The notes under the pieces were generated by a model. That model searched no databases, was not told the DNA's origin, and saw only the letters and a program-made list of their open reading frames with translations. The position numbers were made by a program, and so were the translations under genes. From Alkalidesulfovibrio alkalitolerans DSM 16529 (GTDB taxonomy: Bacteria > Desulfobacterota > Desulfovibrionia > Desulfovibrionales > Desulfovibrionaceae), in assembly GCF_000422245.1 (NCBI RefSeq), contig NZ_ATHI01000027.1:124001-188000 (forward strand): DNA of 64,000 nucleotides, given 5' to 3'. Positions 18,737 to 27,599 of this stretch are shown piece by piece; within the stretch, counting starts at the first letter, position 1, and each line of letters opens with the position of its first letter.

Positions 18737-19038
18737 GCGTTACCTCGTGGGCGTTTTTTTGGGGGACAGGGAGCATCCGTCCCGGCCCGATTTTCCCGTG
18801 GGGCGTTCCGGCAAGCGTCACTGCCTGGCGGGAGACGGCGGGCCTGAGCGCGTACGGGCTCGTTGCCGCTTTGGCCTAGCCAACGGGCACGCAGACAATT
18901 CCAAAATTGATAATTAAAGTCAATATCAATATTGGAGGCGGACTCGAGATCCCGTCCCCCTCGGGCCGCGATCGCGGCTTGATTTGCCCGCGCCGTCATG
19001 TATTCTTGTCCATCACACGCCAATCTCCCGGAGGACAC
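18737..19038. other. 302-base divergent intergenic region
   Basis: Separates the minus-strand ABC cassette from the plus-strand M16 peptidase gene. It is GC-rich except for an AT-rich island at about 18895-18935 that contains the dyad listed separately. A T7 run at 18754 lies upstream of the cassette start and has no hairpin in front of it, so it is not a terminator. Confidence 0.6.
18907..18929. promoter_or_regulatory. AT-rich dyad, possible Fur-family operator
   Basis: TTGATA (18907-18912) and TATCAA (18924-18929) are perfect inverted hexamers, and 8 of the 11 pairs in the 23-base site are complementary. TGATAAT at one side is a half-site of the Fur consensus (TGATAAT-N-ATTATCA). It lies 171 bases before the cassette start and 110 before the peptidase start, so it could serve either. 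Based on resemblance only. Confidence 0.35.
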
Positions 19039-21933
19039 ATGCCCCACGGTTTCACATTGCTGCGCGAGGAAGACATCCCCGAAATCCAGGCCAAGGCCCT
19101 GATCTACAGGCACGACGCCACGGGCGCGCGGCTGCTCTCGGTCGCGGCCCCGGACGAGAACAAGGTCTTCGGCATCGCCTTTCGCACGCCGCCCAGGGAC
19201 TCCACCGGCGTGGCCCACATCCTGGAGCACTCCGTGCTCTGCGGCTCGGAGAAGTACCCCGTCAAGGAGCCCTTCGTGGAACTGCTCAAGGGCTCCTTGC
19301 AGACCTTTCTCAACGCCTTCACCTACCCCGACAAGACCTGCTATCCCGTGGCCTCCACCAACGGCCAGGACCTCACAAACCTGATCGACGTCTATCTCGA
19401 CGCGGTCTTCGCGCCGCGCATCACCGAGAACATCTTCAAGCAGGAAGGCTGGCACTACGAACTCGACGACGAGAGCGGCCCCATGACCTACAAGGGCGTG
19501 GTTTTCAACGAGATGAAGGGCGCCTACTCCTCGCCCGACGCCGTGCTCTCCGAACTCTCGCAACAGTCCGTGTTCCCGGACGTGACCTACGGCCTGGATT
19601 CCGGCGGCGATCCCGAGCGCATCCCGGACCTGACCTACGAGGACTTCAAGGAGTTCCACCGTACCTACTACCATCCCTCCAACTCCTGGATATATTTCTA
19701 CGGCGACGACGACCCGGACGAGCGGTTGCGGCTGCTGGCCGAACGGCTCAAGGGCTACGAGGCCCTGGCCGTGGATTCGGCCGTGCCGCCCCAGCCGCGC
19801 CTGGGCGAGCCCAGACGCGTCGAACGCGGCTACGCCGCGGCCGAGGACGGCGGCCGGGCCATGGCCACGATGAACTGGCTTTTGCCCGAGACGACGGACG
19901 CGCAAACCAACCTGGCCCTGCGCGTGCTCGACGAAATCCTCATGGGCCTGCCCTCCTCGCCGCTCAAGAAGGCCCTGCTCGACTCGGGCCTGGGCGAGGA
20001 CGTGACCGGCGGCCTGGAGACCGAGCTTCGCCACATGTACTTCTCCGTGGGGCTGAAGGGCATGGACCCGGATGAGGCCGCGCACTCGCGCGACGCCATG
20101 GAGCGCATCGCCTTCGAGGTTCTGCAGTCGCTTGAGCGCGAGGGCATCCCCGAGGATCTGCTCGACGCGGCCATGAACTCCGTGGAGTTCGCCTTCCGCG
20201 AGAACAACACCGGCCGCTTCCCGCGCGGCCTGCTGCTCTGGCTCAGGAGCCTCTCCACCTGGCTGTACGAGGGCGATCCCCTGGCCCTGGTGGCCTTCGA
20301 AAAGCCCCTGGCCGCGCTCAAGGCGCGCCTGGCCGCGCGCGAGCCGGTTTTCGAGACGCTCATCCGCGAACATTTCCTGAACAATGCCCACCGCGCGGGC
20401 GTGCTCCTGACCCCGGACCCGCAGCTTCTGCAAAAGCGCGAAAAGGCCGAGGCCGAACGCCTGAACGCCGCCTTCGCGGCCATGGACAAGGAGACCCGCG
20501 CGCAGGTCATGGCCCAGACCGTCGAACTGCGCGAGGAGCAGGCCCGGCCGGACGCGCCCGAGGCCCTGGCCTCGATCCCGGCCCTGACCCGGGCCGACCT
20601 GCCGCGCGAAAACCGGCGCATCCCCAGCGACTTCAGCGAAGTCCACGGCGCGCCGGTCATGGGCCACGACCTGCCCACGGCGGGCATCGCCTACCTCGAC
20701 GCGGGCTTTTCCCTGGATCCGCTGCCGCGCGACCTGCTGCCCTTGGTGCCGCTCTTTGGCCGCGCGCTGCTCGAAATGGGCACCGAGCGCGACGACTTCA
20801 CGGCCCTCACGCGGCGCATCGCCCGCGTCACCGGCGGCATGGACGCCCAGTCCTTCGCGGCCCCGGCCGTGGGCTCGGACCGCCCGGCCTCGTGGCTCTT
20901 CCTGCGCGGCAAGGCCACGGCCGAAAAGGCCCCGCAGATGGCCGAGCTGTTCAACGACGTGCTGCTCACGGCCCGCTTCGACGACAAGGCCCGTTTCAAA
21001 CAGATGCTCATGGAGGAAAAGGCGCGCCTGGAGCAGCGGCTGGTTCCGGCCGGGCACTCCTTCGTGCTCTCGCGGCTTGCTGCCCGCTTCTCCGTGGCTG
21101 GCATGGCCTCGGAGATCATGGGCGGCGTGGAGCAGCTCTTCTTCCTACGCCGTCTGGCCGAGAACTTCGACGCCTCCTGGCCCGAAACCCTGGCCGCGCT
21201 GGAGGAGATCAGGCGCGCGCTCTTGAACGAGGCCGCGCGGCAGGTCAACCTGACGGCCGACGAAACCGCTCGAAAGACCATCGAACCCGGCCTGGCCGAC
21301 CTTCTGCGAGCGCTGCCCACGGCCTCGCCCAAGGCCGCAACCTGGCAGCCCCTGCCCTTTGCCGCAAACGAGGGGCTGGCCATCCCGGCCCAGGTCAACT
21401 ACGTGGGCAAGGGCGTGAACCTCCTGGCCGAGGGCATCGTTCCAGGCCAGGCCGCACCGGCCGTGGCCCGCTGGCTGCGCACGGCCTACCTGTGGGACCG
21501 TGTGCGCGTGCAAGGTGGGGCCTACGGCGCGTTCTGCATCTTCGACGAGGTCTCGGGCAATCTGTTCATGGCCTCCTACCGCGACCCGAATCTGGCCAAG
21601 ACGCTCTCCGTGTACGACGCCACGGCCGACTACCTGCGCTCCCTGAGCCTGGACGCGGCCGAGATGGACAAGGCCGTGGTCGGGGCCATCGGCGACATGG
21701 ACGCCTACCAGCTTCCCGACGCCAAGGGCTTCACGGCGCTCATGCGCCGTCTGACCGGCAGGACCGAGGAGGAGCGCGATGCACGACGCGAGGCCATCCT
21801 TTCGCTTGGCATCGAGGACTTCAACGTCTTTGCCGACGCGGCGGCAACGCTGCGCGACAAGGGGCGCGTGGTGGCTCTGGGGGTGGAAGGGAAGCTTGCG
21901 GCCCAGGGATTGGACGTCGTGCGGGTGCTGTAG
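19039..21933 (+). CDS. M16 family (PreP/insulinase-like) zinc metallopeptidase
   Basis: 964 residues, the length of M16C presequence-protease-type enzymes. The inverted zinc motif HILEH is at residues 60-64, with VFNEMKGAYSSPDAVL around 155-170 supplying the distal Glu. The second half is the inactive homologous domain that closes the clam-shell chamber. Such enzymes degrade unstructured peptides. No signal peptide, so cytoplasmic. The frame is open 44 codons upstream, but GGAGG immediately before the ATG at 19039 and the normal N-terminus decide the start. Repeat A begins at its stop codon. Confidence 0.88.
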   Translation: MPHGFTLLREEDIPEIQAKALIYRHDATGARLLSVAAPDENKVFGIAFRTPPRDSTGVAHILEHSVLCGSEKYPVKEPFVELLKGSLQTFLNAFTYPDKTCYPVASTNGQDLTNLIDVYLDAVFAPRITENIFKQEGWHYELDDESGPMTYKGVVFNEMKGAYSSPDAVLSELSQQSVFPDVTYGLDSGGDPERIPDLTYEDFKEFHRTYYHPSNSWIYFYGDDDPDERLRLLAERLKGYEALAVDSAVPPQPRLGEPRRVERGYAAAEDGGRAMATMNWLLPETTDAQTNLALRVLDEILMGLPSSPLKKALLDSGLGEDVTGGLETELRHMYFSVGLKGMDPDEAAHSRDAMERIAFEVLQSLEREGIPEDLLDAAMNSVEFAFRENNTGRFPRGLLLWLRSLSTWLYEGDPLALVAFEKPLAALKARLAAREPVFETLIREHFLNNAHRAGVLLTPDPQLLQKREKAEAERLNAAFAAMDKETRAQVMAQTVELREEQARPDAPEALASIPALTRADLPRENRRIPSDFSEVHGAPVMGHDLPTAGIAYLDAGFSLDPLPRDLLPLVPLFGRALLEMGTERDDFTALTRRIARVTGGMDAQSFAAPAVGSDRPASWLFLRGKATAEKAPQMAELFNDVLLTARFDDKARFKQMLMEEKARLEQRLVPAGHSFVLSRLAARFSVAGMASEIMGGVEQLFFLRRLAENFDASWPETLAALEEIRRALLNEAARQVNLTADETARKTIEPGLADLLRALPTASPKAATWQPLPFAANEGLAIPAQVNYVGKGVNLLAEGIVPGQAAPAVARWLRTAYLWDRVRVQGGAYGAFCIFDEVSGNLFMASYRDPNLAKTLSVYDATADYLRSLSLDAAEMDKAVVGAIGDMDAYQLPDAKGFTALMRRLTGRTEEERDARREAILSLGIEDFNVFADAAATLRDKGRVVALGVEGKLAAQGLDVVRVL

Positions 21934-21989
21934 CAGACCGTTCCAAAAGCACCATCTGCTGCGTTGTACCAAAAGCGCTGGTCTCGCAA
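21933..21989 (-). repeat. repeat A copy 1 (partial)
   Basis: GCAGACCGTTCCAAAAGCAC followed by ATCTGCTGCGTTG matches one arm of the palindromic repeat A. It starts at the last base of the M16 stop codon and is cut off before the central hairpin. Confidence 0.6.
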
Positions 21990-22027
21990 GGATTACAGCG
22001 TCATACGAGTGCCGGAGTTCGGTCAAC

Positions 22028-22057
22028 CCAAGCAGGTATCGGCGATACTTCGCTTGG
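22028..22057. other. stem-loop in the spacer
   Basis: CCAAGC (22028-22033) pairs with GCTTGG (22052-22057), enclosing GTATC-GGC-GATAC. It lies between repeat A copies 1 and 2. No T-run follows. Confidence 0.5.
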
Positions 22058-22103
22058 CAGCTTGGCTTGCACAACTTAATAGGTATCGACGAACTTCGCC
22101 CAG

Positions 22104-22227
22104 CAGGCTGCTCAAAAAGGCTCAGATGCAAGGCGCAAGGAAAATTCAAGGCCTACGCGTATTGGAAATACGCGAGGGTTTGAGCTTTTCGCGGCAACGC
22201 AGCAGATGGGACTTTTTCAGCAGCCTG
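22104..22227 (+). repeat. repeat A copy 2 (complete)
   Basis: 124 bases. Ends CAGGCTGCT and AGCAGCCTG are inverted; the centre is CGCGTATT-GGA-AATACGCG. Its right end overlaps the 3' end of the GGDEF-EAL gene and supplies that gene's stop codon. Confidence 0.85.
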
Positions 22228-24547
22228 CCAGAGGTCCGCGCCTATCACGGGCAATGGAATTGCCCGGCAGGGACTTGGCGTACTTCTTCATCTCGGCCGC
22301 GCGGGCCGAGATGGCGGACAGGGTGCAGTCCCCGGCGCAGTCCACCACGGCCAGGGAGACCGAGACCAGCGGGAACTCAAGCTGCGCGCCGGAGCGGTCC
22401 TTGGCCGTGATGTAGCCGCGCGCGCGATCCTCTTCGCAGTAACAGTTGCGAACCAGCCGTCCGAAGCAGCGGACGATGCTCTTGCAGATACGTTCGGCGC
22501 GCTCCGGACTGGCCAGGAGCACGAAGTCGTCGCCGCCCACGTGACCCACGAACTCCTCGCCGGACCTGCCGTGGCGTCTGGCCGCGAAGGAGAGTATCTT
22601 GGACAGGAGCAGGATGATGCCGTCGCCGTCGCGAAAACCGTAGGTGTCGTTGAAGACCTTGAAATTGTCCAGGTCGGCGTAGACGATGCTGAAGGGGTCG
22701 CCCGACGCGCAGCGCCGCTCCAACTCCGTCTCGATGGCCACGTTGCCGGGCAGGCCGGTGAGCGGGCTCGCGCCCTTGGCCATCTGCACCTGCACGGCCG
22801 CCAGGGTGTCCAGGATGCGCTGCACCGAGACGATCCCCGAGAGCCTGCCGGTCTCGGTGACGATGATGTGGTCGTAAATCTTGTACTTGTCGCGGTTCAT
22901 GGCCGCCTTGGCCACCTTCTCCACAGGCGTGGAGCCCTCCACGATCAGGGGCGCGGCGTCCATGATGCGCGTCGCGTCGCGGTGGAAATACAATGACATG
23001 CCGTAGCGCGTGGACAGGGCGCGGTCCAGATGGTGGCTCATGACCAGGCCCACGGGCCTGCCCTCGTCGGCCACGACCACGGCGCTCAGGGGCTCCTTGC
23101 CCTGGAAGAGATCCTTGACCTCGCTGACCTGGGTGTTCGAGGACACATCATAGGCCTTCTCGGCCAGCTCGCGCACCGGAATCGAACACTTGAGCTCGCG
23201 CTTGGCCATCAGGCCGAGCGAATTCTGGCTCGCGGGTAGAGGTTTTTCGGGCACGGGCTTGGGAAAGGCGGGCAGGTGCAGGTAGTAGCCCTGGCCGTAG
23301 TGCACGCCCAGGCCGCGCAAGGCGCCGAGCTCCTGCTCGGTCTCGATGCCCTCGGCGATCAGGCGGCAGCCGATCTTCTCGGAGAAGGCCACGAAGGTCT
23401 CGATGAGCGCGCGTTTGACCGGATTCTTGTCGATGTCGCGGATCAGCGACATGTCCACCTTGATGTAGTCGGGGCGAAGCTCAGCGATGGTCCAAAGGCC
23501 CGAGTAGCCCGTGCCCACGTCGTCCACGGCCACCTGGAAGCCCTGGCTGCGGTAGTGTTCCAGGGTGCGGTGAAAGAGCGTGAAGTCGCGGATGGAATGG
23601 CGCTCCGTGATCTCGAAGACCACGTTGGACGGCCCAAGCCCGCAACGGTCGAGGAGCTTCAGGGTTTCGCCGGGCGAGAAACTCGGGTCCACCAGCGTAC
23701 GGGGGTGGATGTTCAAAAAGAGCTTTTGCCCTGGCCCGACGTCGCCGAGCTTGGTGATGGCGGCCTCGCGGCAGACCTTCTCCAGGGTAAAGAGCTGACC
23801 CACCTCCTCGGCGAAGTCGAAGAGCACCGAAGGGCTCTGGAAGTAGGAGTCGGCCGGGCCTCGCGTCAGGGCCTCCCAGGCCAGGACCGTCTCGGCCTGG
23901 AAGTCGATGATCGGCTGATAGACCACACGCAGGCGTGGCGCGGCCATGATCTCGCGAAACTCCGCGAGCATGGACAGAGTCGAGGTGTCCAACTCGCCCT
24001 TGGCCACGTGCTGGGCCTCACACAGGGCGTTGTACAGCGCGTGTTCGAGCGTGCCCGCGCCGGTCTGGGTGATGGCCGCGTGGCCCGCCGCGATGTCCAG
24101 GGTCTGGCCGGTCAGCTTCAGCGAATGCGCCTTGAGGCTGGCCTTGAGTTTCAGGCGCATGCCTGCCGCCATGTCCATGAGATCGGGTGCCTGGCCGGCC
24201 TTGTGCAGGCAAAGCAGCATGACCTTGCCCTCGGCGAGCCGCTCCACGTAGCAGCCCACGCCCGGGTGCTCCTCCCTGGCCAGGGCCTGCACCTCGCGAG
24301 CCGAGGCTTCAAGGATCAGGGCCGTGATGTCCGCGCCGAAGAGGTTTGCGAAGACGAGAAAATTCTTGATCTCGAAGAGCACGAGCGACAAGGAGCCGCC
24401 CGAGGCGAGATGGTCGTCGATGCGGTTGCGCTCGGAGAGGCTCAGAAAGGCGAAGTTCGCGGGCAGCATCCCTCGACGCTGCGCCGCCTCGGCATGCCGG
24501 GCCGCCGTGGTGAATCCCCTGAAGACGTCGAGGACCATGGACTGCAT
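22217..24547 (-). CDS. GGDEF-EAL-CBS-GGDEF signalling protein
   Basis: 776 residues, soluble. In order: a degenerate GGDEF-like domain (~40-200), an EAL domain (~205-445) with AWEALTRG, FEITERHS, VAVDDVGTGYS, YIKVD and AEGIET all present, a CBS pair (~460-600), and a C-terminal GGDEF domain (~610-760) with HVGGDDF at the active loop. It could both make and break cyclic di-GMP, with the CBS pair sensing a nucleotide. AAAGGTGAC precedes the ATG. The last codons and the TGA stop come from repeat A copy 2, so the native C-terminus may have been slightly altered by that element. Confidence 0.88.
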   Translation of the reverse strand: MQSMVLDVFRGFTTAARHAEAAQRRGMLPANFAFLSLSERNRIDDHLASGGSLSLVLFEIKNFLVFANLFGADITALILEASAREVQALAREEHPGVGCYVERLAEGKVMLLCLHKAGQAPDLMDMAAGMRLKLKASLKAHSLKLTGQTLDIAAGHAAITQTGAGTLEHALYNALCEAQHVAKGELDTSTLSMLAEFREIMAAPRLRVVYQPIIDFQAETVLAWEALTRGPADSYFQSPSVLFDFAEEVGQLFTLEKVCREAAITKLGDVGPGQKLFLNIHPRTLVDPSFSPGETLKLLDRCGLGPSNVVFEITERHSIRDFTLFHRTLEHYRSQGFQVAVDDVGTGYSGLWTIAELRPDYIKVDMSLIRDIDKNPVKRALIETFVAFSEKIGCRLIAEGIETEQELGALRGLGVHYGQGYYLHLPAFPKPVPEKPLPASQNSLGLMAKRELKCSIPVRELAEKAYDVSSNTQVSEVKDLFQGKEPLSAVVVADEGRPVGLVMSHHLDRALSTRYGMSLYFHRDATRIMDAAPLIVEGSTPVEKVAKAAMNRDKYKIYDHIIVTETGRLSGIVSVQRILDTLAAVQVQMAKGASPLTGLPGNVAIETELERRCASGDPFSIVYADLDNFKVFNDTYGFRDGDGIILLLSKILSFAARRHGRSGEEFVGHVGGDDFVLLASPERAERICKSIVRCFGRLVRNCYCEEDRARGYITAKDRSGAQLEFPLVSVSLAVVDCAGDCTLSAISARAAEMKKYAKSLPGNSIARDRRGPLAGC

Positions 24548-24573
24548 GTCACCTTTCCCGAAAGGCGGGGTCG

Positions 24574-24603
24574 AAAAAAGGCCGTCCGGCCGTCCGGACC
24601 GCC
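24574..24603 (-). terminator. intrinsic terminator on the minus strand
   Basis: Read on the minus strand: GGC, one mismatch, GTCCGG, loop ACGG, CCGGAC, one mismatch, GCC, then TTTTTT. It lies 110 bases beyond the end of the DUF1566 gene and just before the GGDEF-EAL start, so it separates these two same-strand genes. Confidence 0.75.
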
Positions 24604-24713
24604 CTTGGCAGAGCTAGCCTCCGCATGTGGCGTGTTGGCGAGGAATGCGTGACGTTTTGGCGGCGGGAACGACGATCTTCAAAGTTTCCCGTGACATCGC
24701 GCGCGCCGAATCG

Positions 24714-25781
24714 TTACGGAACGTCGCGGCCGTGACCGGTCGCCCACTCTTCGACCGGACCGCGCACGGCCCAGGCGAAAAACTCCGGGCGCGACTTGTG
24801 ACCAACTCCCACCGCCCCCTTGTCGATATAGAGGCAGAATGCCCAGGAGGGATCGAAACCGCTGCCAGTTGATGACCAGTAGGCATCGCGCACATCCGTG
24901 AAGGGATGCCCAAGGGTCAGGGCCGGAGAATGCCTGGAACAGTCGGTGAGGGAGTCGAGCTCCGTTATCGAAGGCAGCCGCCACATTTGTCCGGTCCGCT
25001 CGTGCAGGCGTGCGGCGGCTGCAAGCGCTCCGGCGAAATCCACCGGGCCGCCCGACGTGTCAGCCGAGCGCCTCCATACAAGTCCGGTAAGACGGTCGAG
25101 CACCCCGTCCGGGATTTCCGCGAAGCGCGGTGTGGGCCAGGAGGCGCCGCATTGCGACTCGCCGTCCTGCCCGGTCCCTAAGCAGGATATCTCGCGTCCG
25201 GCAGAATCGAAACACAATGCTTGCCCTGTGCGCGGCAGCACGAGTCCTTGCCCGGCCACGGGCCAGACGATCGCCTCGTCGCTCTTGCGGCCGTAAAATG
25301 TTCGCCCTCCCTCCAAATGCACGCGCCAGGCATGCCCAGGAGCGATGGCCGCCGTGGTTGAAGTCCAGACCCAACCCTGGAAGACTTCCGCGAACGGGTG
25401 CCCGGGCGGCAGCGCGGGTCTGCGCGAACCGTGGCAGACAAGACTCCTGAGTTCCGCCCGGTTCGGCAACCGCCAGTCGTTACGGCCCAGGTGCGCGCGT
25501 CGATTCCACCGCGCCACGGCGGCCAAGGCCTCGTCCCAGGGCAAAGGAAAGCCCAGGGGATTGGCTGAGCGTGTCCAGACGAGGCTGGTCAACCGATCTA
25601 TGACCATGCCCTCTCCACCCATGTCGAAACGCGGCGACGGCCATGGCAGCCCCGGCCTGAGCTCGCCGTCCTGCCCCGAGCCAAAACAGCCCATGGGCTC
25701 TCCCGAGACGCCATGACACGCGGTCTGCCCGCTCCACAGAGGGTGGATGTATCTTTCTTCACTCATCGTTTTTTTTACCAT
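24714..25781 (-). CDS. protein with two DUF1566 (Lcl C-terminal-like) domains
   Basis: About 355 residues made of two homologous halves. Each half has GSGQDGE or GTGQDGE, a PxPRF stretch, DRLT(S/G)LVW.RSA, WRLP(N/S)xxEL, GHPF(A/T)xV and a final W(P/A)V. This is the DUF1566 pattern (DRxTGLxWxR...WRLPTxxEL...YWSST). The role of the domain is unknown; it is often extracellular or fused to signalling domains, and the kinase at 34.9 kb carries one copy too. No signal peptide seen. ATG at 25781 or 25766 and a TTG at 25793 are possible starts; none has a well-spaced ribosome-binding site. Confidence 0.7.
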   Translation of the reverse strand: MVKKTMSEERYIHPLWSGQTACHGVSGEPMGCFGSGQDGELRPGLPWPSPRFDMGGEGMVIDRLTSLVWTRSANPLGFPLPWDEALAAVARWNRRAHLGRNDWRLPNRAELRSLVCHGSRRPALPPGHPFAEVFQGWVWTSTTAAIAPGHAWRVHLEGGRTFYGRKSDEAIVWPVAGQGLVLPRTGQALCFDSAGREISCLGTGQDGESQCGASWPTPRFAEIPDGVLDRLTGLVWRRSADTSGGPVDFAGALAAAARLHERTGQMWRLPSITELDSLTDCSRHSPALTLGHPFTDVRDAYWSSTGSGFDPSWAFCLYIDKGAVGVGHKSRPEFFAWAVRGPVEEWATGHGRDVP

Positions 25782-25982
25782 GCTCCTGCCCAAGCGTCAT
25801 CCGACGCCCGTTTCGCCAAGAATTCCAAACCTGTTGACAACTCCGAATTATTGCGGAATGCCTTGACCTTACGGCCGCGAAGGGAAACGCGAGGGGCGCG
25901 GCCGTGCATTCTCCCGGCCCGTGCGGAAACAACCGCGCACGAGACGGAGCGACCAAGCCGCGCATAAAGCCATGAGGACCCC

Positions 25983-26339
25983 ATGAATCTCGACGATCTT
26001 CCGGTGGTCGAACAGACGCGCAGTCTGGCCCGCGTGGGCGGCGACATGGAACTACTCCAGGAATTGTACGGAGTGTTCGCCTCGGTGGCTCCGGAGCGGA
26101 TCATGGAGTTGCGCGAGGCCCTCGCTGCAGGGGAGACAAACGCCATCTGGCGCGCCGCCCATTCGCTCAAAGGCGAGTGCGGCGCGGTGGGCGCGGAACG
26201 CTGCCGCGAAGCCGCGGCACGCCTGGAAGACGCCGCGCGGGTCGGAGACCTGGTCTCGGCCAGATCGCTCCTGCCGCTCGTGGAACGAGGATTGGCCGAA
26301 GTTCTGGGCAGCCTCGCCCTGGGCCGCGTCGATATCTAG
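25983..26339 (+). CDS. HPt (histidine phosphotransfer) domain protein
   Basis: 118 residues, all helical. AAHSLKGECGAVGAE around residues 58-72 is the HPt motif with phospho-accepting His in HSLKG. A single HPt domain would relay phosphate between a hybrid kinase and a response regulator that are not next to it. It converges on the Fe-S selenoprotein gene, and their TAG stops overlap in CTAG at 26336-26339. The 200 bases upstream are AT-richer with a TTGACA at 25834 but lack a matching -10 box. Confidence 0.85.
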   Translation: MNLDDLPVVEQTRSLARVGGDMELLQELYGVFASVAPERIMELREALAAGETNAIWRAAHSLKGECGAVGAERCREAAARLEDAARVGDLVSARSLLPLVERGLAEVLGSLALGRVDI

Positions 26340-27577
26340 TCGTCCAGATCGACTGCCTCGGCCAGGTAGGCGCTCAAAAGCTCCACCTTGGCGTCGACCT
26401 CGTAGGTCTTGACCGCCTCCAGGATGCCGTCCTCGCAGTTGTGGCAGCCCACGACCACCATCCGCGCGCCCGTGGCCCGGATGCACTCGGCCTTGGCCTT
26501 GAGCGCCGCGAGCTTGGCCTGCTTGTACTCGGGCATCAAGGCCTGGCCGCCGCCGTTGCCGCAGCAGTAGGTGGCGTTGCCGTGCGGGTTCATCTCGCGG
26601 TAGTTGGCCGCGACCACGGCGAGGAGGTTTCTCGATTCCCTGAACAGCCCGGCGTTGCGGATGAAGTTGCACGAATCCTGGAAGGTCGAGGGTTCGGTGT
26701 GGAACCCCGGCTTGAGCTTGAGCGTACCCTTGGCCAGGCAGTCCGCCCAGACTTTCATGGGCGGCGTGGCCGTGAACGGGAGCTTCCTTCCCAACCAGTG
26801 TGGCGCCTCGAACCCGAGGGCCTTCATGGAGTGCCCTCACTCGGCCGTTATCAGCGCCTTGACGCGCAGGGCCTCGGCCGCCTCCACGACGTTCCTGGCG
26901 AGCGCCGTGGCCTTGGGCACGTCGCCCGCGAAGAGCCCGAGGTTCGTCGAGTCCCAGCCCTTGCTGGAAAGCGTGAAGTCGATGCCCGACGCGTTGTAGA
27001 GCTTGAGGTAGTTGTAGAGATTTTGCGGATAAAACTTGATGTCGCGGGGGTGGAAGGTCAGCAGGTACTCGGCCCCGGCCTTGTCCATGGGCGCCTCGGC
27101 CGAGGGCATCTCCTCGCGCAGTTCTTCAAGCTGCCATTCCACGGTCTCCAGGTACTCGTCCTCGGTCATGCCCAGGTTGTTGCCGAACTCAAGGGCGTTC
27201 TCCAGGCCCTTGGCCAGGCCCGGAGGCGTGAGCCCCATGGCCACGGCCACGCCGCGCGCGGCATGCACCAGCGGGGCGATGCCGATGCCATGCGGGCAGT
27301 ACATGGTGCAGCGCTGGCACATGGTGCAGGTGCCGTACCAGATGTCCCGAAACTCGGTCAGCAGTTCGGCATCCACCTTGCCGCGCTTGCGGTACAGGTC
27401 GAGCAGCGGCTGGATGCGGTAGGCCGGGACGTGCTCGGTCCTGGGGTTGGAGGCGTAGTAGTGGCAACCCTCGGCGCACAGCCCGCAACGCGAGCAGATG
27501 GAGAGCCACATTTCGAGCCTCGCGCTGGCCTTGGAGGCCAAGGCGCGGGAAAGCTTCGTCTTGTCGATGGTCGTCAT
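26336..27577 (-). CDS. HdrD/TmcB-like Fe-S protein with in-frame TGA, probable selenoprotein
   Basis: Read through one TGA (26837-26839, codon 247), this is a single 413-residue protein. N-terminal part: two 4Fe-4S motifs, C28xxCxxCxxxC38 and C84xxCxxCxxxCP. C-terminal part: a CCG domain, C303-X34-C338C339G-X38-C378xxC381. The TGA sits in ALITAE-TGA-GHSMKAL, where cysteine relatives have a conserved CGH after a short hydrophobic strand and TAE. Frame and spacing are undisturbed, and a SECIS-like hairpin follows, so Sec insertion is more likely than two genes or a mutation. Without Sec the products would be a 246-residue ferredoxin and a 163-residue CCG fragment starting at 26827. Role: takes electrons to or from the membrane cytochrome b next to it and probably acts on thiols/disulfides or DsrC-like partners, as inferred from the family. 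Confidence 0.82.
26802..26822 (-). promoter_or_regulatory. candidate bacterial SECIS element
   Basis: On the minus strand, bases 15-35 after the TGA form GGC-CCUCG-loop GGUU-CGAGG-(C bulge)-GCC. The stem has 8 pairs and the four-base loop begins with GG, then UU, as in the GGUCU-type loop of E. coli fdhF. The loop begins 22 bases after UGA, inside the usual window of about 16-37. The hairpin lies within the coding region, as bacterial SECIS elements must. Confidence 0.75.
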
Positions 27578-27599
27578 CTCGTCTCCTTGACGCGCGGCA

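Noticed and set aside
18750-18762. T-run upstream of the small secreted protein gene as a terminator
   Set aside because: No stable GC hairpin lies directly before it on the plus strand, and it is in the leader of a minus-strand gene.
26827-26839. The TGA as a plain nonsense mutation or as a true boundary between two genes
   Set aside because: Frame and family spacing are intact on both sides, the TGA falls on a conserved Cys, a SECIS-like hairpin follows, and no ribosome-binding site precedes the ATG at 26827. Still, it cannot be excluded without other genomes.
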